From contig NZ_BEWG01000026.1 of the NCBI RefSeq assembly GCF_002723835.1, positions 1-64,000 on the forward strand: 64,000 nt of DNA. Reading direction: 5' to 3'. The translations under genes were made by a program, and so were the position numbers. Under the pieces are notes generated by a model. That model did no database searches and was not told the DNA's origin. It saw only the letters and a list, made by a program, of their open reading frames with translations. The DNA comes from Mycobacterium sp. shizuoka-1. GTDB taxonomy: Bacteria > Actinomycetota > Actinomycetes > Mycobacteriales > Mycobacteriaceae. Position 1 is the first letter of the stretch, and the number at the start of each line of letters is the position of its first letter. This document shows positions 16,588 to 25,653 of this stretch, one piece after another.

Positions 16588-17199
16588 TCAGAATTCCAGC
16601 GAATAGCTGTTGGCGAAATTGTCCTGAGTGACGTGGGCGTCGCGGGTGGTGGTGTCCACGCTCAACCGCTCGGTCAGGGTGCGTGCCTCGTAGCGCCAGC
16701 CCTCGGGCAACGTCAACCGTGCACCCAGATCCGGCAGATCGGCCAGGCTCAGCCCCGAATCCACCCCCTGGCTGTAGGTCTGCATGACCCAGCGCTGCCC
16801 ATCCGGGTCGACGAGTTCGAACACCGGCCGTCCGGCGTCGAAGTGGAACACCGTCTTACGGTCCACCTGGTTGGCGCTGTACGGGGCGGGGTTCATCGAC
16901 GACAGTTTGACCGTCGCCTGGCGGATCATCTCGATCCCGCCGAATGTCTTGGTCTCCTGCTCGTCCGGCGCGACCTTGTCGATCCCGCTCATCAACCAGT
17001 AGCGCGGGCCGTTGAGCAGCGCGGCGATCGCCCCGTTCTCCTTGGCGATGGCTTCAGCGTCGAGCTGGGTCCAGAGCTCGGCGGGGCAGTCGTTGAGCGG
17101 AAAGCTGTTGTACACAGTGGCTTCCGGGCCGGCTTCGCCCGCGTGGACGAGCAGCACCTCCCCGTAGCGCTTGCCGAACACGTCAATGCGATCTGCCAT
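16588..17199 (-). CDS. Conserved hypothetical protein (Rv2114-like by position)
   Basis: 203 residues, soluble, beta-rich in appearance with few charged runs. Visible blocks: YGEVLLVHAGEAGPEATVYN, LNGPRYWLMSGID, and FELVDPDGQRWVMQTYSQGVD. No known catalytic motif. The M. tuberculosis gene between mpa and the dop-side membrane protein has about this length (207, from memory). The ATG at 17199 has GGAGG seven bases upstream, and it overlaps the upstream membrane protein gene by 17 bases, so the three minus-strand genes here form an operon. Confidence 0.7.
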   Translation of the reverse strand: MADRIDVFGKRYGEVLLVHAGEAGPEATVYNSFPLNDCPAELWTQLDAEAIAKENGAIAALLNGPRYWLMSGIDKVAPDEQETKTFGGIEMIRQATVKLSSMNPAPYSANQVDRKTVFHFDAGRPVFELVDPDGQRWVMQTYSQGVDSGLSLADLPDLGARLTLPEGWRYEARTLTERLSVDTTTRDAHVTQDNFANSYSLEF

Positions 17200-18343
17200 C
17201 ACGTTCCTCCATCTCCAGGTAAGCGTCGCGGCCGGCCAGGCTCACCGCGACATCGGCGATCAACGGGTCGAAGAACCGCTGTCGGTACAGCGGGTCCACG
17301 CTGGTGCTGACGGTGAAGTAGAGCCCGGACAACACCGCCACGAACAGTGAAGTGTGCACCACGGTCTGGGGGACCGGCACATGGATACCAAACCACGTTC
17401 CGGCACAAGGTGGTTCACCGGCCGGGCAGGTCTGCTCGGCCGACCACAACACGGTCACGTCGTCGGGAATCGCGATGGTGCCCAGCGCCACGAAGAACGC
17501 GAAGAGTCCGGTGGTGAAGAACACCACCTGGATCGCCTGGGAGACCACCATCACCGCGACGACGTTGACCTGCTCGGCCCGCGACAGCGGGGTGCGGGCC
17601 GGGTCCGGTGCGCCGGCCAGTGGCGTGTCGGCCAAGAGAGTGGCGGTGTCCTGCCGGCCCGACCGGTCCTCCCGCAGCGCCCGCACCTCGTCGCGGATGG
17701 TCACCACCATGAAGGCGAGTGCCACCAGCGACAGGAAACCGATTGTCTGCCAGAGGCGTTCGCGTGTCATCCGGGCCGACAGCTGCCACAGCTCGCCGGT
17801 GAAATACACCACCACGGTCAGCATGAGCAGCGGGAGGGCCCGACTCATCAAGGTGCCCAGGGCGCCGAACTGCAGCCAGGCGAACCGGAACGCCCACAGC
17901 ACGATCGAGCCGATGCCGAGATAGGTCAGCCACACCGTGAGTGCCGCGACGACGGCGAAACCGGCGACCTCGGCCATCGTCAGGCCGGTCCAGCCACGGT
18001 CGGTCAGCGGCAGGCCGATCACGAACAACGCCATCACGAACAATCCCGCGCCGCGTCGCCCGGCCTCGCTACGCGTCGTGCCGGCCTGATGCAGGAAATA
18101 CAGGGCGAACGGCGCAGCGGCCAGGACGGCCGCCATCACCGACAGCCGCACGACGGTCACGAATCGTGCACTGCCGTCGCTGAAGTCGGCGACCAGAGTC
18201 GTGACCGCGATCAGCGCACCGATTCCGCTGACCACCGGGGCCGAGCGCTCGATCAACGCCCGCGAGCGGACCCGGCGGGTCAACACCAGCGGCAGCCCCC
18301 GGTCCAGAAACCAGTCCTGGACGTCCCGGGTGTCGGTGCTCAC
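17183..18343 (-). CDS. Polytopic membrane protein, paralog of its upstream neighbour
   Basis: 386 residues with about eight transmembrane helices and a charged cytosolic loop in the middle (RDEVRALREDRSGRQDTATLL). It shares layout and local blocks with the protein encoded just upstream: an N-terminal WFLDRGLPLVL/WFLVHGLPAVV segment, the loop block LSRAEQVNVV/LSRSERANVV, and a C-terminal DPLIADVAVSLAGRDAYLEM/DPLLDNLRLTLVARDRYRAS segment. Function unknown. GTG start one base after the neighbour's stop. Confidence 0.7.
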   Translation of the reverse strand: MSTDTRDVQDWFLDRGLPLVLTRRVRSRALIERSAPVVSGIGALIAVTTLVADFSDGSARFVTVVRLSVMAAVLAAAPFALYFLHQAGTTRSEAGRRGAGLFVMALFVIGLPLTDRGWTGLTMAEVAGFAVVAALTVWLTYLGIGSIVLWAFRFAWLQFGALGTLMSRALPLLMLTVVVYFTGELWQLSARMTRERLWQTIGFLSLVALAFMVVTIRDEVRALREDRSGRQDTATLLADTPLAGAPDPARTPLSRAEQVNVVAVMVVSQAIQVVFFTTGLFAFFVALGTIAIPDDVTVLWSAEQTCPAGEPPCAGTWFGIHVPVPQTVVHTSLFVAVLSGLYFTVSTSVDPLYRQRFFDPLIADVAVSLAGRDAYLEMEERDGRSH

Positions 18344-18344
18344 C

Positions 18345-19487
18345 TCAGCGGCTCCGGCGCGACGCGCGGTAGCGGTCGCGGGCCACCAACGTCAAGCGCA
18401 GGTTGTCCAGCAGGGGGTCGAGGAACTGCGAGCGGTACTCCTTGTCGGTGACCGCCTTGGCGGCCAGATACATGAAGGTGATGGCGGTCAGCATCATCGT
18501 CGTCTGAATCAGCGGGTCGGGGACCGGCAGGATCATCCCGAGGAATTCGCCGTCGGTGCGGCCGCTGCCGCGCGTCCACGAGTCCAGCAGCGGCGGGCTC
18601 ACCACGATCAGACCCAACACCAGGAAGATCGTGCCGGTTGCCAGCGCAACCGTGAGCACCTGACCGACCTGGGAGGCGGCGACGATGAACACCACGTTGG
18701 CGCGTTCGGAGCGGGACAGCGGGTCGGCGCCGGGCTCGTCGGCGATGTCCTCGAACGGGGTACCGACCAGGCGATCCTGGTCGGCGGGCGCCGGTTCGGG
18801 CGCGGCGAGGATGGGCCGGACGCGTTCCAGGGTGCTCGAGACCAGAAACGCCGCGGCGATCAGGAACAGGAATCCGATCGCCAACCACAGCCGCGACCGG
18901 CTGATGATCGCCGCCATCAGCCACACGTAGGTGTTGAAGAACACCAGAAACGTCAGCAGCACGACCGGCAGGGCGCGCACGAACATGCCGCTGGCCAGTG
19001 CCAGGTTCGCCATGGTGTCGCGCGCGGCCCAGCCCAGCAGCGAGCCGATCCCGGTCGCGGTTGCCACCAGGATGATCCCGATCGAGATCGCCGAGGCCGT
19101 CAGGTTCACCAGCACCCGCGGGCTGGGACCGCCGAAGACACAGCCGAGGACGACCAGCACCAGGCAGACGGTGGCGGCCACGCCGCGCGGGCGCGGGGTG
19201 TCGATCCGGGACACCAGCCAGCCGGCCAGACCCGCTACCGGTACCACCAACACCACCAGCGCGAGCAGGAAACCCTCGGTCACCGTCGGGCGGCCGTCGA
19301 TGTCGATGGTGTGCTTGCCCGACAACCGCACCACCAGGATCGAGTTGACCGCGATCACCGCCAGCGCGGCCAGCGCCGGCGCCGAGCGACTCCATACCCG
19401 GTGCAGCAGTGCCGTTCGGCGTACCACGGCGGGCAGCCCATGAACGAGAAACCACCGCTCTTGGGTGTAGCGGTCCGGTGCTGTCAT
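18345..19487 (-). CDS. Polytopic membrane protein (Rv2113-like by position)
   Basis: About 380 residues, eight or more transmembrane helices. The N-terminal amphipathic WFLVHGLPAVVRRTALLHRVWSRSAP precedes the first helix, and a cytosolic loop (TLERVRPILAAPEPAPADQDRL) precedes the second helical block. Conserved next to dop in mycobacteria (Rv2113, from memory), role unknown; a link to the proteasome is only suggested by position. The ATG at 19487 (MTAPDRYTQERWF) is preferred; a GTG 42 bases upstream is possible. Confidence 0.7.
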   Translation of the reverse strand: MTAPDRYTQERWFLVHGLPAVVRRTALLHRVWSRSAPALAALAVIAVNSILVVRLSGKHTIDIDGRPTVTEGFLLALVVLVVPVAGLAGWLVSRIDTPRPRGVAATVCLVLVVLGCVFGGPSPRVLVNLTASAISIGIILVATATGIGSLLGWAARDTMANLALASGMFVRALPVVLLTFLVFFNTYVWLMAAIISRSRLWLAIGFLFLIAAAFLVSSTLERVRPILAAPEPAPADQDRLVGTPFEDIADEPGADPLSRSERANVVFIVAASQVGQVLTVALATGTIFLVLGLIVVSPPLLDSWTRGSGRTDGEFLGMILPVPDPLIQTTMMLTAITFMYLAAKAVTDKEYRSQFLDPLLDNLRLTLVARDRYRASRRSR

Positions 19488-19590
19488 CGTTGCGGTGCTC
19501 CGATGTGGCGGCTTCTCAGGTGAGGCCACCCTAGCGGGAAGTCACCCCGTCCACGCGGCAGGCGCGCGACGCCGGCCGGCCCTGGCCCCG

Positions 19591-19596
19591 TAGGCT
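19591..19596 (+). promoter_or_regulatory. -10 element of a predicted leaderless dop mRNA
   Basis: TAGGCT lies seven bases before the dop ATG, so a transcript would begin at or next to the start codon. The identical hexamer and spacing precede pafA. Confidence 0.55.
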
Positions 19597-19603
19597 GGCG
19601 ACC

Positions 19604-21112
19604 ATGCAACGGATCATCGGGACCGAGGTCGAATACGGCATCTCATCGCCGTCCGATCCGACCGCCAATCCGATCCTGACCTCGACACAGGCGGTGCTGG
19701 CGTACGCCGCGGCCGCCGGTATCCAGCGGGCCAAGCGCACCCGGTGGGATTACGAGGTGGAGTCGCCGCTGCGCGACGCCCGCGGATTCGACCTGAGCCG
19801 GTCGTCCGGTCCGCCGCCGGTGGTCGACGCCGACGAGGTCGGTGCGGCGAACATGATCCTGACCAATGGCGCCCGCCTCTACGTCGATCACGCCCACCCG
19901 GAGTATTCGGCGCCCGAGGTCACCGACCCGATGGACGCGGTGATCTGGGACAAGGCCGGCGAGCGGGTGATGGAGGCCGCGGCCCGGCATGTGGCCAGCG
20001 TGCCCGGCGCGGCCAAGCTGCAGCTCTACAAGAACAACGTCGACGGCAAGGGCGCGTCCTACGGGTCGCACGAGAACTACCTGATGAGCCGGCAGACGCC
20101 GTTCTCGGCGGTGATCTCGGGGCTGACGCCGTTCATGGTGTCGCGCCAGGTGGTCACCGGGTCCGGCCGCGTGGGCATCGGCCCGTCCGGCGACGAACCG
20201 GGCTTCCAACTGTCGCAGCGCAGCGATTACATCGAGGTCGAGGTCGGCCTCGAGACGACGCTCAAGCGGGGCATCATCAACACCCGCGACGAGCCGCACG
20301 CCGATGCCGACAAGTACCGGCGCCTGCACGTCATCATCGGTGACGCCAACCTCGCCGAGACCTCGACGTACCTCAAGGTCGGAACGACGTCGCTGGTCCT
20401 GGACCTGATCGAGGAGGGCCCCCAGCACGGGCTGGACCTGTCGGATCTGGCCCTGGCCCGCCCGGTGCACGCGGTGCACGTGATCAGCCGGGACCCGTCG
20501 CTGCGGGCCACCGTGGCTTTGGCCGACGGCCGCGAGCTGACCGCGCTGGCCCTGCAGCGCATCTACCTGGACCGGGTCGCCAAGCTGGTGGACGCCCGCG
20601 ACCCCGATCCGCGTGCCAGCCATGTCATCGAGACCTGGGCGCACGTCCTGGACCTGCTGGAACGCGACCCGATGGAGTGTGCCGAGCTGCTGGACTGGCC
20701 GGCCAAGCTGCGGCTGCTGGAGGGGTTCCGCCAGCGGGAGAACCTCGGCTGGTCGGCGCCGCGGCTGCATCTGGTCGACCTGCAGTACTCCGATGTGCGC
20801 CTGGACAAGGGCCTCTACAACCGGCTGGTCGCCCGCGGGTCGATGAAACGACTGGTCACCGAGCAGCAGGTGATCGACGCGGTCGACAACCCGCCGACCG
20901 ACACCAGGGCCTACTTCCGCGGTGAATGCCTGCGCCGCTTCGGTGCCGACATCGCCGCCGCCAGCTGGGACTCGGTGATCTTCGACCTGGGCGGCGATTC
21001 GCTGGTGCGGATCCCGACGCTCGAGCCGCTGCGGGGCAGCAAAGCCCACGTGGGCGCGCTGCTCGATTCGGTCGACAGCGCAGTGCAACTCGTGGAACAA
21101 CTCACGACCTGA
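19604..21112 (+). CDS. dop: Depupylase / Pup deamidase Dop
   Basis: 502 residues. Converts the C-terminal Gln of Pup to Glu so that PafA can use it, and also removes Pup from substrates. It has the carboxylate-amine ligase fold: [10 protein letters not shown] near the N-terminus (metal-binding Glu residues 8 and 10), and D95 in [15 protein letters not shown], the known catalytic Asp position. The Dop-specific insertion (about 40-75, before the DADEVG segment) distinguishes it from Paf[24 protein letters not shown] is shared with PafA. Upstream of and same strand as pup. Confidence 0.96.
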   Translation: MQRIIGTEVEYGISSPSDPTANPILTSTQAVLAYAAAAGIQRAKRTRWDYEVESPLRDARGFDLSRSSGPPPVVDADEVGAANMILTNGARLYVDHAHPEYSAPEVTDPMDAVIWDKAGERVMEAAARHVASVPGAAKLQLYKNNVDGKGASYGSHENYLMSRQTPFSAVISGLTPFMVSRQVVTGSGRVGIGPSGDEPGFQLSQRSDYIEVEVGLETTLKRGIINTRDEPHADADKYRRLHVIIGDANLAETSTYLKVGTTSLVLDLIEEGPQHGLDLSDLALARPVHAVHVISRDPSLRATVALADGRELTALALQRIYLDRVAKLVDARDPDPRASHVIETWAHVLDLLERDPMECAELLDWPAKLRLLEGFRQRENLGWSAPRLHLVDLQYSDVRLDKGLYNRLVARGSMKRLVTEQQVIDAVDNPPTDTRAYFRGECLRRFGADIAAASWDSVIFDLGGDSLVRIPTLEPLRGSKAHVGALLDSVDSAVQLVEQLTT

Positions 21113-21131
21113 CGTTCGTTAGAGGGAGCAA

Positions 21132-21149
21132 TACCGGTCGCGACCGGTA
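21132..21149. promoter_or_regulatory. 18-base perfect palindrome upstream of pup
   Basis: TACCGGTCGCGACCGGTA is an exact palindrome in the dop-pup gap. Its right end merges with TAGTGT (21148-21153), a TANNNT -10 candidate, leaving about 60 bases of leader before the pup ATG. A protein bound here would cover the core promoter of pup-prcB-prcA. As RNA it would form a strong hairpin, so a dop terminator is the alternative reading. Confidence 0.5.
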
Positions 21150-21216
21150 GTGTGGAGGAACCGGCGGCCCGGCCGAATGGCACGACACAGTCGCCGATCA
21201 CGAGCAGGAGGCAGCG

Positions 21217-21411
21217 ATGGCTCAAGAGCAGACCAAGCGCGGTGGCGGAGGCGGCGAGGACGACGACCTCTCCGGTAACGCGGCCGGCGGCCAGGAGCGT
21301 CGCGACAAGCTCGCCGAGGAGACCGACGACCTGCTGGACGAGATCGATGATGTCCTCGAGGAGAACGCCGAGGACTTCGTGCGCGCCTATGTTCAAAAGG
21401 GCGGACAGTGA
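21217..21411 (+). CDS. pup: Prokaryotic ubiquitin-like protein Pup
   Basis: 64 residues, intrinsically disordered and acidic, ending in VQKGGQ. The terminal Gln must be deamidated by Dop before PafA joins it to substrate lysines. The helical Mpa-binding segment [18 protein letters not shown] is conserved, and the N-terminal Gly run (GGGGGEDDD) is the flexible part that starts unfolding. AGGAGG seven bases before ATG is a strong ribosome site. The stop overlaps the prcB start (GTGA). Confidence 0.98.
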   Translation: MAQEQTKRGGGGGEDDDLSGNAAGGQERRDKLAEETDDLLDEIDDVLEENAEDFVRAYVQKGGQ

Positions 21412-22286
21412 CCTGGCCGTTCTCTGATCGCCTGGCCACCAGTTCACCTCTGACCGATCTATCCTCGTTTTCCGATTTTCTGAGGCGAGAAGCCCCACAG
21501 TTGCTGCCGACCACCACCGGTGCAACCGGTGCGCTGCCGGGTGACGCGCTGCCGCACGGCACCACGATCGTGGCGCTGCGCTACCCCGGCGGTGTGCTGA
21601 TCGCCGGTGACCGCCGGGCCACTCAGGGCAACATGATCGCCAGCCGCGACGTGCAGAAGGTGTACATCACCGACGACTACACGGCGACCGGCATCGCGGG
21701 CACCGCGGCCATCGCGGTCGAGTTCGCCCGGCTGTACGCCGTCGAGTTGGAGCACTACGAGAAGGTCGAGGGTGTCCCGCTCACCTTCCGCGGGAAGGTG
21801 AACCGCCTCTCGACGATGGTGCGCGGCAATCTCGGTGCGGCACTGCAGGGATTCGTGGCTCTGCCGCTGCTGGCCGGCTACGACATCGACGACCCCAACC
21901 CCGAAGCGGCGGGCCGGATCGTGTCGTTCGACGCCGCCGGCGGCTGGAACATCGAAGACGAGGGCTACCAGTCGGTCGGCTCTGGGTCGCTGTTCGCGAA
22001 GTCGTCGATCAAGAAGCTCTACGCCGGCGTCACCGACGCGGATTCGGCCCTGCGGGCGGCCGTCGAAGCGCTCTACGACGCCGCCGATGACGACTCCGCC
22101 ACCGGCGGGCCGGATCTGGTGCGCGGCATATACCCGACCGCCGTGACGATCGAGGCCGGTGGCGCCGCCGAGGTGACCGAGCAACGCATCTCGGCCCTGG
22201 CTCGCGAGGTGATCGAAAAGCGTTCGGCGACCAACACATTCGGACCCGGCACGGGACCGAGCAACGAAGCACCCCGGGTGGACTAA
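21408..22286 (+). CDS. prcB: 20S proteasome beta subunit PrcB
   Basis: 292 residues. The catalytic subunit of the 28-mer core. A 51-residue propeptide ends at HG, after which T52 ([11 protein letters not shown]) becomes the N-terminal nucleophile. The Lys/Asp partners are in the following strands ([14 protein letters not shown] with D and R; the Lys lies in SRDVQKVYI). The C-terminal extension SNEAPRVD is typical. GTG start four bases before the end of pup gives translational coupling; prcA starts immediately after the stop. Confidence 0.97.
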   Translation: MTWPFSDRLATSSPLTDLSSFSDFLRREAPQLLPTTTGATGALPGDALPHGTTIVALRYPGGVLIAGDRRATQGNMIASRDVQKVYITDDYTATGIAGTAAIAVEFARLYAVELEHYEKVEGVPLTFRGKVNRLSTMVRGNLGAALQGFVALPLLAGYDIDDPNPEAAGRIVSFDAAGGWNIEDEGYQSVGSGSLFAKSSIKKLYAGVTDADSALRAAVEALYDAADDDSATGGPDLVRGIYPTAVTIEAGGAAEVTEQRISALAREVIEKRSATNTFGPGTGPSNEAPRVD

Positions 22287-23045
22287 GTGAGCTTCCCCTA
22301 TTTCATCTCGCCTGAGCAGGCGATGCGTGAGCGTTCCGAGCTCGCGCGCAAGGGCATTGCCCGCGGCCGCAGCGTGGTCGTGCTCGCCTACGACTCCGGG
22401 GTGCTGTTCGTGGCGGAGAACCCGTCGCGGTCCCTGCAGAAGATCAGCGAGCTCTACGACCGGGTCGGGTTCGCGGCGGTCGGCCGGTTCAACGAGTTCG
22501 ACAACCTGCGTCGTGGCGGAATCCAGTTCGCCGACACCCGTGGCTACGCCTACGACCGGCGCGATGTGACAGGTCGTCAGCTCGCCAACGTCTACGCCCA
22601 GACCCTCGGAACGATCTTCACCGAGCAGGCCAAGCCCTACGAGGTGGAGCTGTGCGTGGCCGAGGTGGCCCACTACGGCGAGACGAAACCGCCTGAGCTC
22701 TACCGCATCACCTATGACGGTTCGATCGCCGACGAACCGCATTTCGTGGTGATGGGTGGGACCACCGATCCGATCATCACCGCACTCAAGGAGTCCTACT
22801 CCGAGAACGCCGCACTCGGTGACGCGGTCCGGATCGCCGTCGACGCGTTGCGCGCCGGGATCAGCAGCGCGGCGGGTAACTCCGCACCGGCGGCCGAGCC
22901 ACGCGTGCTGGGCCCCAGCACGCTGGAGGTGGCCATCCTGGATGCCAAGCGGCCGCGTCGGGCGTTCCGGCGAATCACCGGATCAGCGTTGGAAGCCCTT
23001 CTGCCCAAGAGCGAAGACGCGCCGGCGCCGGACGAAAACTCCTGA
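22287..23045 (+). CDS. prcA: 20S proteasome alpha subunit PrcA
   Basis: 252 residues forming the outer rings that gate the core. N-terminal [28 protein letters not shown] carries the gating residues and the H0 helix; no catalytic Thr, as expected. The C-terminal ~45 residues are low-complexity and charged. The GTG start directly abuts the prcB stop, keeping the two subunits in equal ratio. It is the last gene of the pup operon and converges on an unrelated hypothetical gene. Confidence 0.97.
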   Translation: MSFPYFISPEQAMRERSELARKGIARGRSVVVLAYDSGVLFVAENPSRSLQKISELYDRVGFAAVGRFNEFDNLRRGGIQFADTRGYAYDRRDVTGRQLANVYAQTLGTIFTEQAKPYEVELCVAEVAHYGETKPPELYRITYDGSIADEPHFVVMGGTTDPIITALKESYSENAALGDAVRIAVDALRAGISSAAGNSAPAAEPRVLGPSTLEVAILDAKRPRRAFRRITGSALEALLPKSEDAPAPDENS

Positions 23046-23088
23046 CTCAACCCGTCATCGGTGGGCTCTGCGCCAGGAGTGCGATCGT

Positions 23089-23706
23089 TCAGCCGGCGGC
23101 TTGCCGATCTTCGGCAAGGAGGCGGATGATGTCCAGCACGTTTGCCCCGTCGAGTTCGGCGCTTCGGTCGATGAGTGCGGTGAACGTGTCGGCCAGGCCC
23201 TTGTCGCCAACCCGTCCGGCCAAGATTTCGCCCAATTCTCTACCGGTTGATATCAATTCGGCAGGGATAGGCGGTGTGGGCGTCGTGCCTGCGGTGGCCT
23301 CGAGCGCCGTCGCCTTCGCCACGACGTAGGCCACATCCAACGCAAACCTGACGACCCTGCGCCGGAGCTCGGCGTCGTCGCTCAGGGCTCGGGTGATGTC
23401 CCGTGTCGCATCGACGTCGAGTTCGTCGAGTGTCCGCGCGATCGGTGAATCGGGGAAGCGGCGGTGCATGTTGCAGAGCGGAAAATAGAGGACATTGACC
23501 TCGGTGGAATTCTCGGACCGTTTGTCGCCAGCTGAAACGTGCTCGGTGAACAGCGATTGCATGACGCGAGGTGGCGGCGCGCTGGAACCGGGGACGACTT
23601 CGCCACCCGAAGCGCGACAGGCGATGACGTCCGACATGTCGTAAACCCTCATTCCATTCAGCTCGCCGCCGACACACGTGCCGATCTGCGGTTGTTCGAC
23701 AGGCAT
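23089..23706 (-). CDS. Hypothetical protein sharing a helical module with its neighbour
   Basis: 205 residues, no signal peptide or membrane helix. The N-terminal 70 residues include two Cys (GTCVGGELNGMRVYDMSDVIAC). The C-terminal ~110 residues are helical (ARTLDELDVDATRDITRAL, RRRVVRFALDVAYVVAKATAL, LADTFTALIDRSAELDG) and align by eye with residues ~65-175 of the LGFP protein encoded 30 bases upstream, so these genes share a domain. Probable two-gene operon. It lies in a segment absent from the M. tuberculosis locus as I remember it. Function unknown. Confidence 0.65.
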   Translation of the reverse strand: MPVEQPQIGTCVGGELNGMRVYDMSDVIACRASGGEVVPGSSAPPPRVMQSLFTEHVSAGDKRSENSTEVNVLYFPLCNMHRRFPDSPIARTLDELDVDATRDITRALSDDAELRRRVVRFALDVAYVVAKATALEATAGTTPTPPIPAELISTGRELGEILAGRVGDKGLADTFTALIDRSAELDGANVLDIIRLLAEDRQAAG

Positions 23707-23736
23707 TTTGCCCCCTTCGGTTGTTGGTTTCGGCGG

Positions 23737-25530
23737 TCAGAGTCCGAGGTTGTCGATGGCCCGCTGTGCCTGTTGGCGCCGGAAGTCGCCGACGAGCGGC
23801 GGCAGCGGGTTGACCAGAACCTGGAGCCCACCCTGCGATGTGGTCAGGACGTCGATGACGTCGACGTTGCCGCTACCTCTCTGGTCTATCCCGGTGGGAA
23901 TGCTCGCGATGAATACCGCGCCGTCGGGCACTTCCGGGTGAATCGGGTCGGAGCCGCCGCGCCAGAATGCGGTGGTGATCCCGTTGTAGACGCCGTTGGC
24001 GATCTGCCCGCTGGCTATGCCGTTGGCGGTCACCCGGTGCCAGTCCAGGGCCGCGATGAGCGTTTTCGATGCCGGTGCGGTGAATGCCGGCAGCCAGACG
24101 AGACTGAATCGCAGGCGCATCGTGATGTCGAAATCGGTATCCGGCAGCAGTCCGTTGTCCCGAAATCCGTGCAGCGCGATCGTCACCAGCCGGGGCGATG
24201 CGGCCCAGAAGCCGTAGCTCCACGGCGACACCTCGACTATCTCGGTCTGGGGATGCAGGCCTAGGCTCTGCCCCGCCCGGTGCACACCGTCGTCGATGAA
24301 TGCGCGAATCATGATGCGGAGTCGCTCGGGCGAGAGATTCGCCGCGGCAGACTCTTTCACACCGTCTGCGGTCGTGATCATTGCTCCGTTCTGGAACAGC
24401 GACCACGCCACTTTCGGATTGTCCGGCGGATAGAGGCCCGGGATGTGGTAGGTGTCGGCCACGGGATAACCGAGTGGGCCGTTTTCCCAGCCGGCTGCGG
24501 CCCACCTGGCACGGACCAGGCCGGTGATGATCATCGGGCCGGTGTCCGGGGTCCAGTAGATCGAGCCCGTCTCGAAGTGGTTGTAGCGACCGATGCCGTC
24601 GGGAGTCCCCGTCTCATCTGTCGTCGGCAGCCCGAGTTGGCCGATACCGTTGGCCGCCTTGTATTTGGCCAGGATGTCCCCGTGAACTTCGTGGGCTCCC
24701 GTCTTCTCGCTGAAGTAGATGTTGTAGTCCGGGTAGCGAATGACGTAGCCGCTGCCTGCAGTCCGCAATGGGCCCCGCGGAGTGCCTGCACCCAGCTCTG
24801 CCGCTTTGCGGGTGATGTGTTGCTGGGCTTCGTCTCGCCGGATGGCCTCCGTCAGAAGGCTGCCGACGTCGATGGTCGGGGTGACCGTGTCGTGTATCGG
24901 CGAGAGCCAGGAAGGCGAGTGGACGACCCGGACCCCAGCGTGTACATCGATGTGATCGGCGCCCGCGCCGCCCTCGAGCACGACAGGATCGTGAAAGTCG
25001 GGTAATGCGTTGAGACGTCCGCAGAGGTCTTCGGTTCGCACACCCCGGAGTTGATCGCTGAGTTCGACCGCTTCGTGCAGCGCCGAGGCGAGCTCGACGT
25101 CATCGGTAGCGGACGCGAGGGCCGTGGCGACAGCTCTTCCTTCATCGATGAGTGGGTCGGCCGTGCCGACCCCGTCGGCTTCGCCGGAGGTCGCCTGCGC
25201 CGCCAGCCGGGACGCGTCGAGAACGAGCCGGGTGAATCGTGTCTTCAGTTCCGGAGTGCTGTCGAGGATGGACGCAATCGCGCCGTAAGAGGCGGAATCG
25301 AGCTTGTCCAAGCACCTGATCAGGCTGGATGCTCGGGCGCCGTTGCGCAGTGTGCGTAATGGCAGGGCCACGAGTGCGGCGGCGACTTGATCCTCGCCGT
25401 GCACAAGCGCCCCGGCCGCAGCGAGCGTCAATCGCCGTCGGCCGCCGCTCGGTGTCGTTCCCTGCGCCGAATCGCCCTTCGCCCAACGTGTTTCAGCCTG
25501 AAGGTTAGGATTGGTGTCTGTAGTCGTCAT
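23737..25530 (-). CDS. LGFP-repeat protein with N-terminal helical module
   Basis: 597 residues. N-terminal helical module (about 50-165), then a linker with HSPSWLSPIHDTVTP, two or more LGFP repeats in the middle (GIGQLGLPTTDETGTPDG with HFETGSIYWTPDTG, and GPLGYPVADTYHIPG with FQNGAMITT), and an unrecognised beta-rich C-terminal ~230 residues. LGFP repeats are usually found in cell-wall-associated proteins of mycolic-acid bacteria, but no signal peptide is visible here. ATG 25530 follows GAGGGG; an upstream in-frame start is less likely. Base composition looks slightly less GC-rich than the flanking proteasome genes. Confidence 0.72.
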   Translation of the reverse strand: MTTTDTNPNLQAETRWAKGDSAQGTTPSGGRRRLTLAAAGALVHGEDQVAAALVALPLRTLRNGARASSLIRCLDKLDSASYGAIASILDSTPELKTRFTRLVLDASRLAAQATSGEADGVGTADPLIDEGRAVATALASATDDVELASALHEAVELSDQLRGVRTEDLCGRLNALPDFHDPVVLEGGAGADHIDVHAGVRVVHSPSWLSPIHDTVTPTIDVGSLLTEAIRRDEAQQHITRKAAELGAGTPRGPLRTAGSGYVIRYPDYNIYFSEKTGAHEVHGDILAKYKAANGIGQLGLPTTDETGTPDGIGRYNHFETGSIYWTPDTGPMIITGLVRARWAAAGWENGPLGYPVADTYHIPGLYPPDNPKVAWSLFQNGAMITTADGVKESAAANLSPERLRIMIRAFIDDGVHRAGQSLGLHPQTEIVEVSPWSYGFWAASPRLVTIALHGFRDNGLLPDTDFDITMRLRFSLVWLPAFTAPASKTLIAALDWHRVTANGIASGQIANGVYNGITTAFWRGGSDPIHPEVPDGAVFIASIPTGIDQRGSGNVDVIDVLTTSQGGLQVLVNPLPPLVGDFRRQQAQRAIDNLGL

Positions 25531-25599
25531 CGTGGTCCCCTCACCATTGCGGACCACATGATGGTGGCCCGCGTCCACGGTGGGCGGACAGGGTAGGGC

Positions 25600-25633
25600 A
25601 CTACTCGAATTCTCGATCCGTCGACCGAGTAGT
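25600..25633. terminator. Inverted repeat between the LGFP and DUF1023 genes
   Basis: ACTACTCG (25600-25607) and CGAGTAGT (25626-25633) are exact 8-base arms with an 18-base spacer. It lies just past the end of the DUF1023 gene and about 70 bases before the LGFP start, so it may be a terminator of the former or an operator of the latter. Confidence 0.35.
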
Positions 25634-25653
25634 CGCCTCCGATTCGTGGGTAC

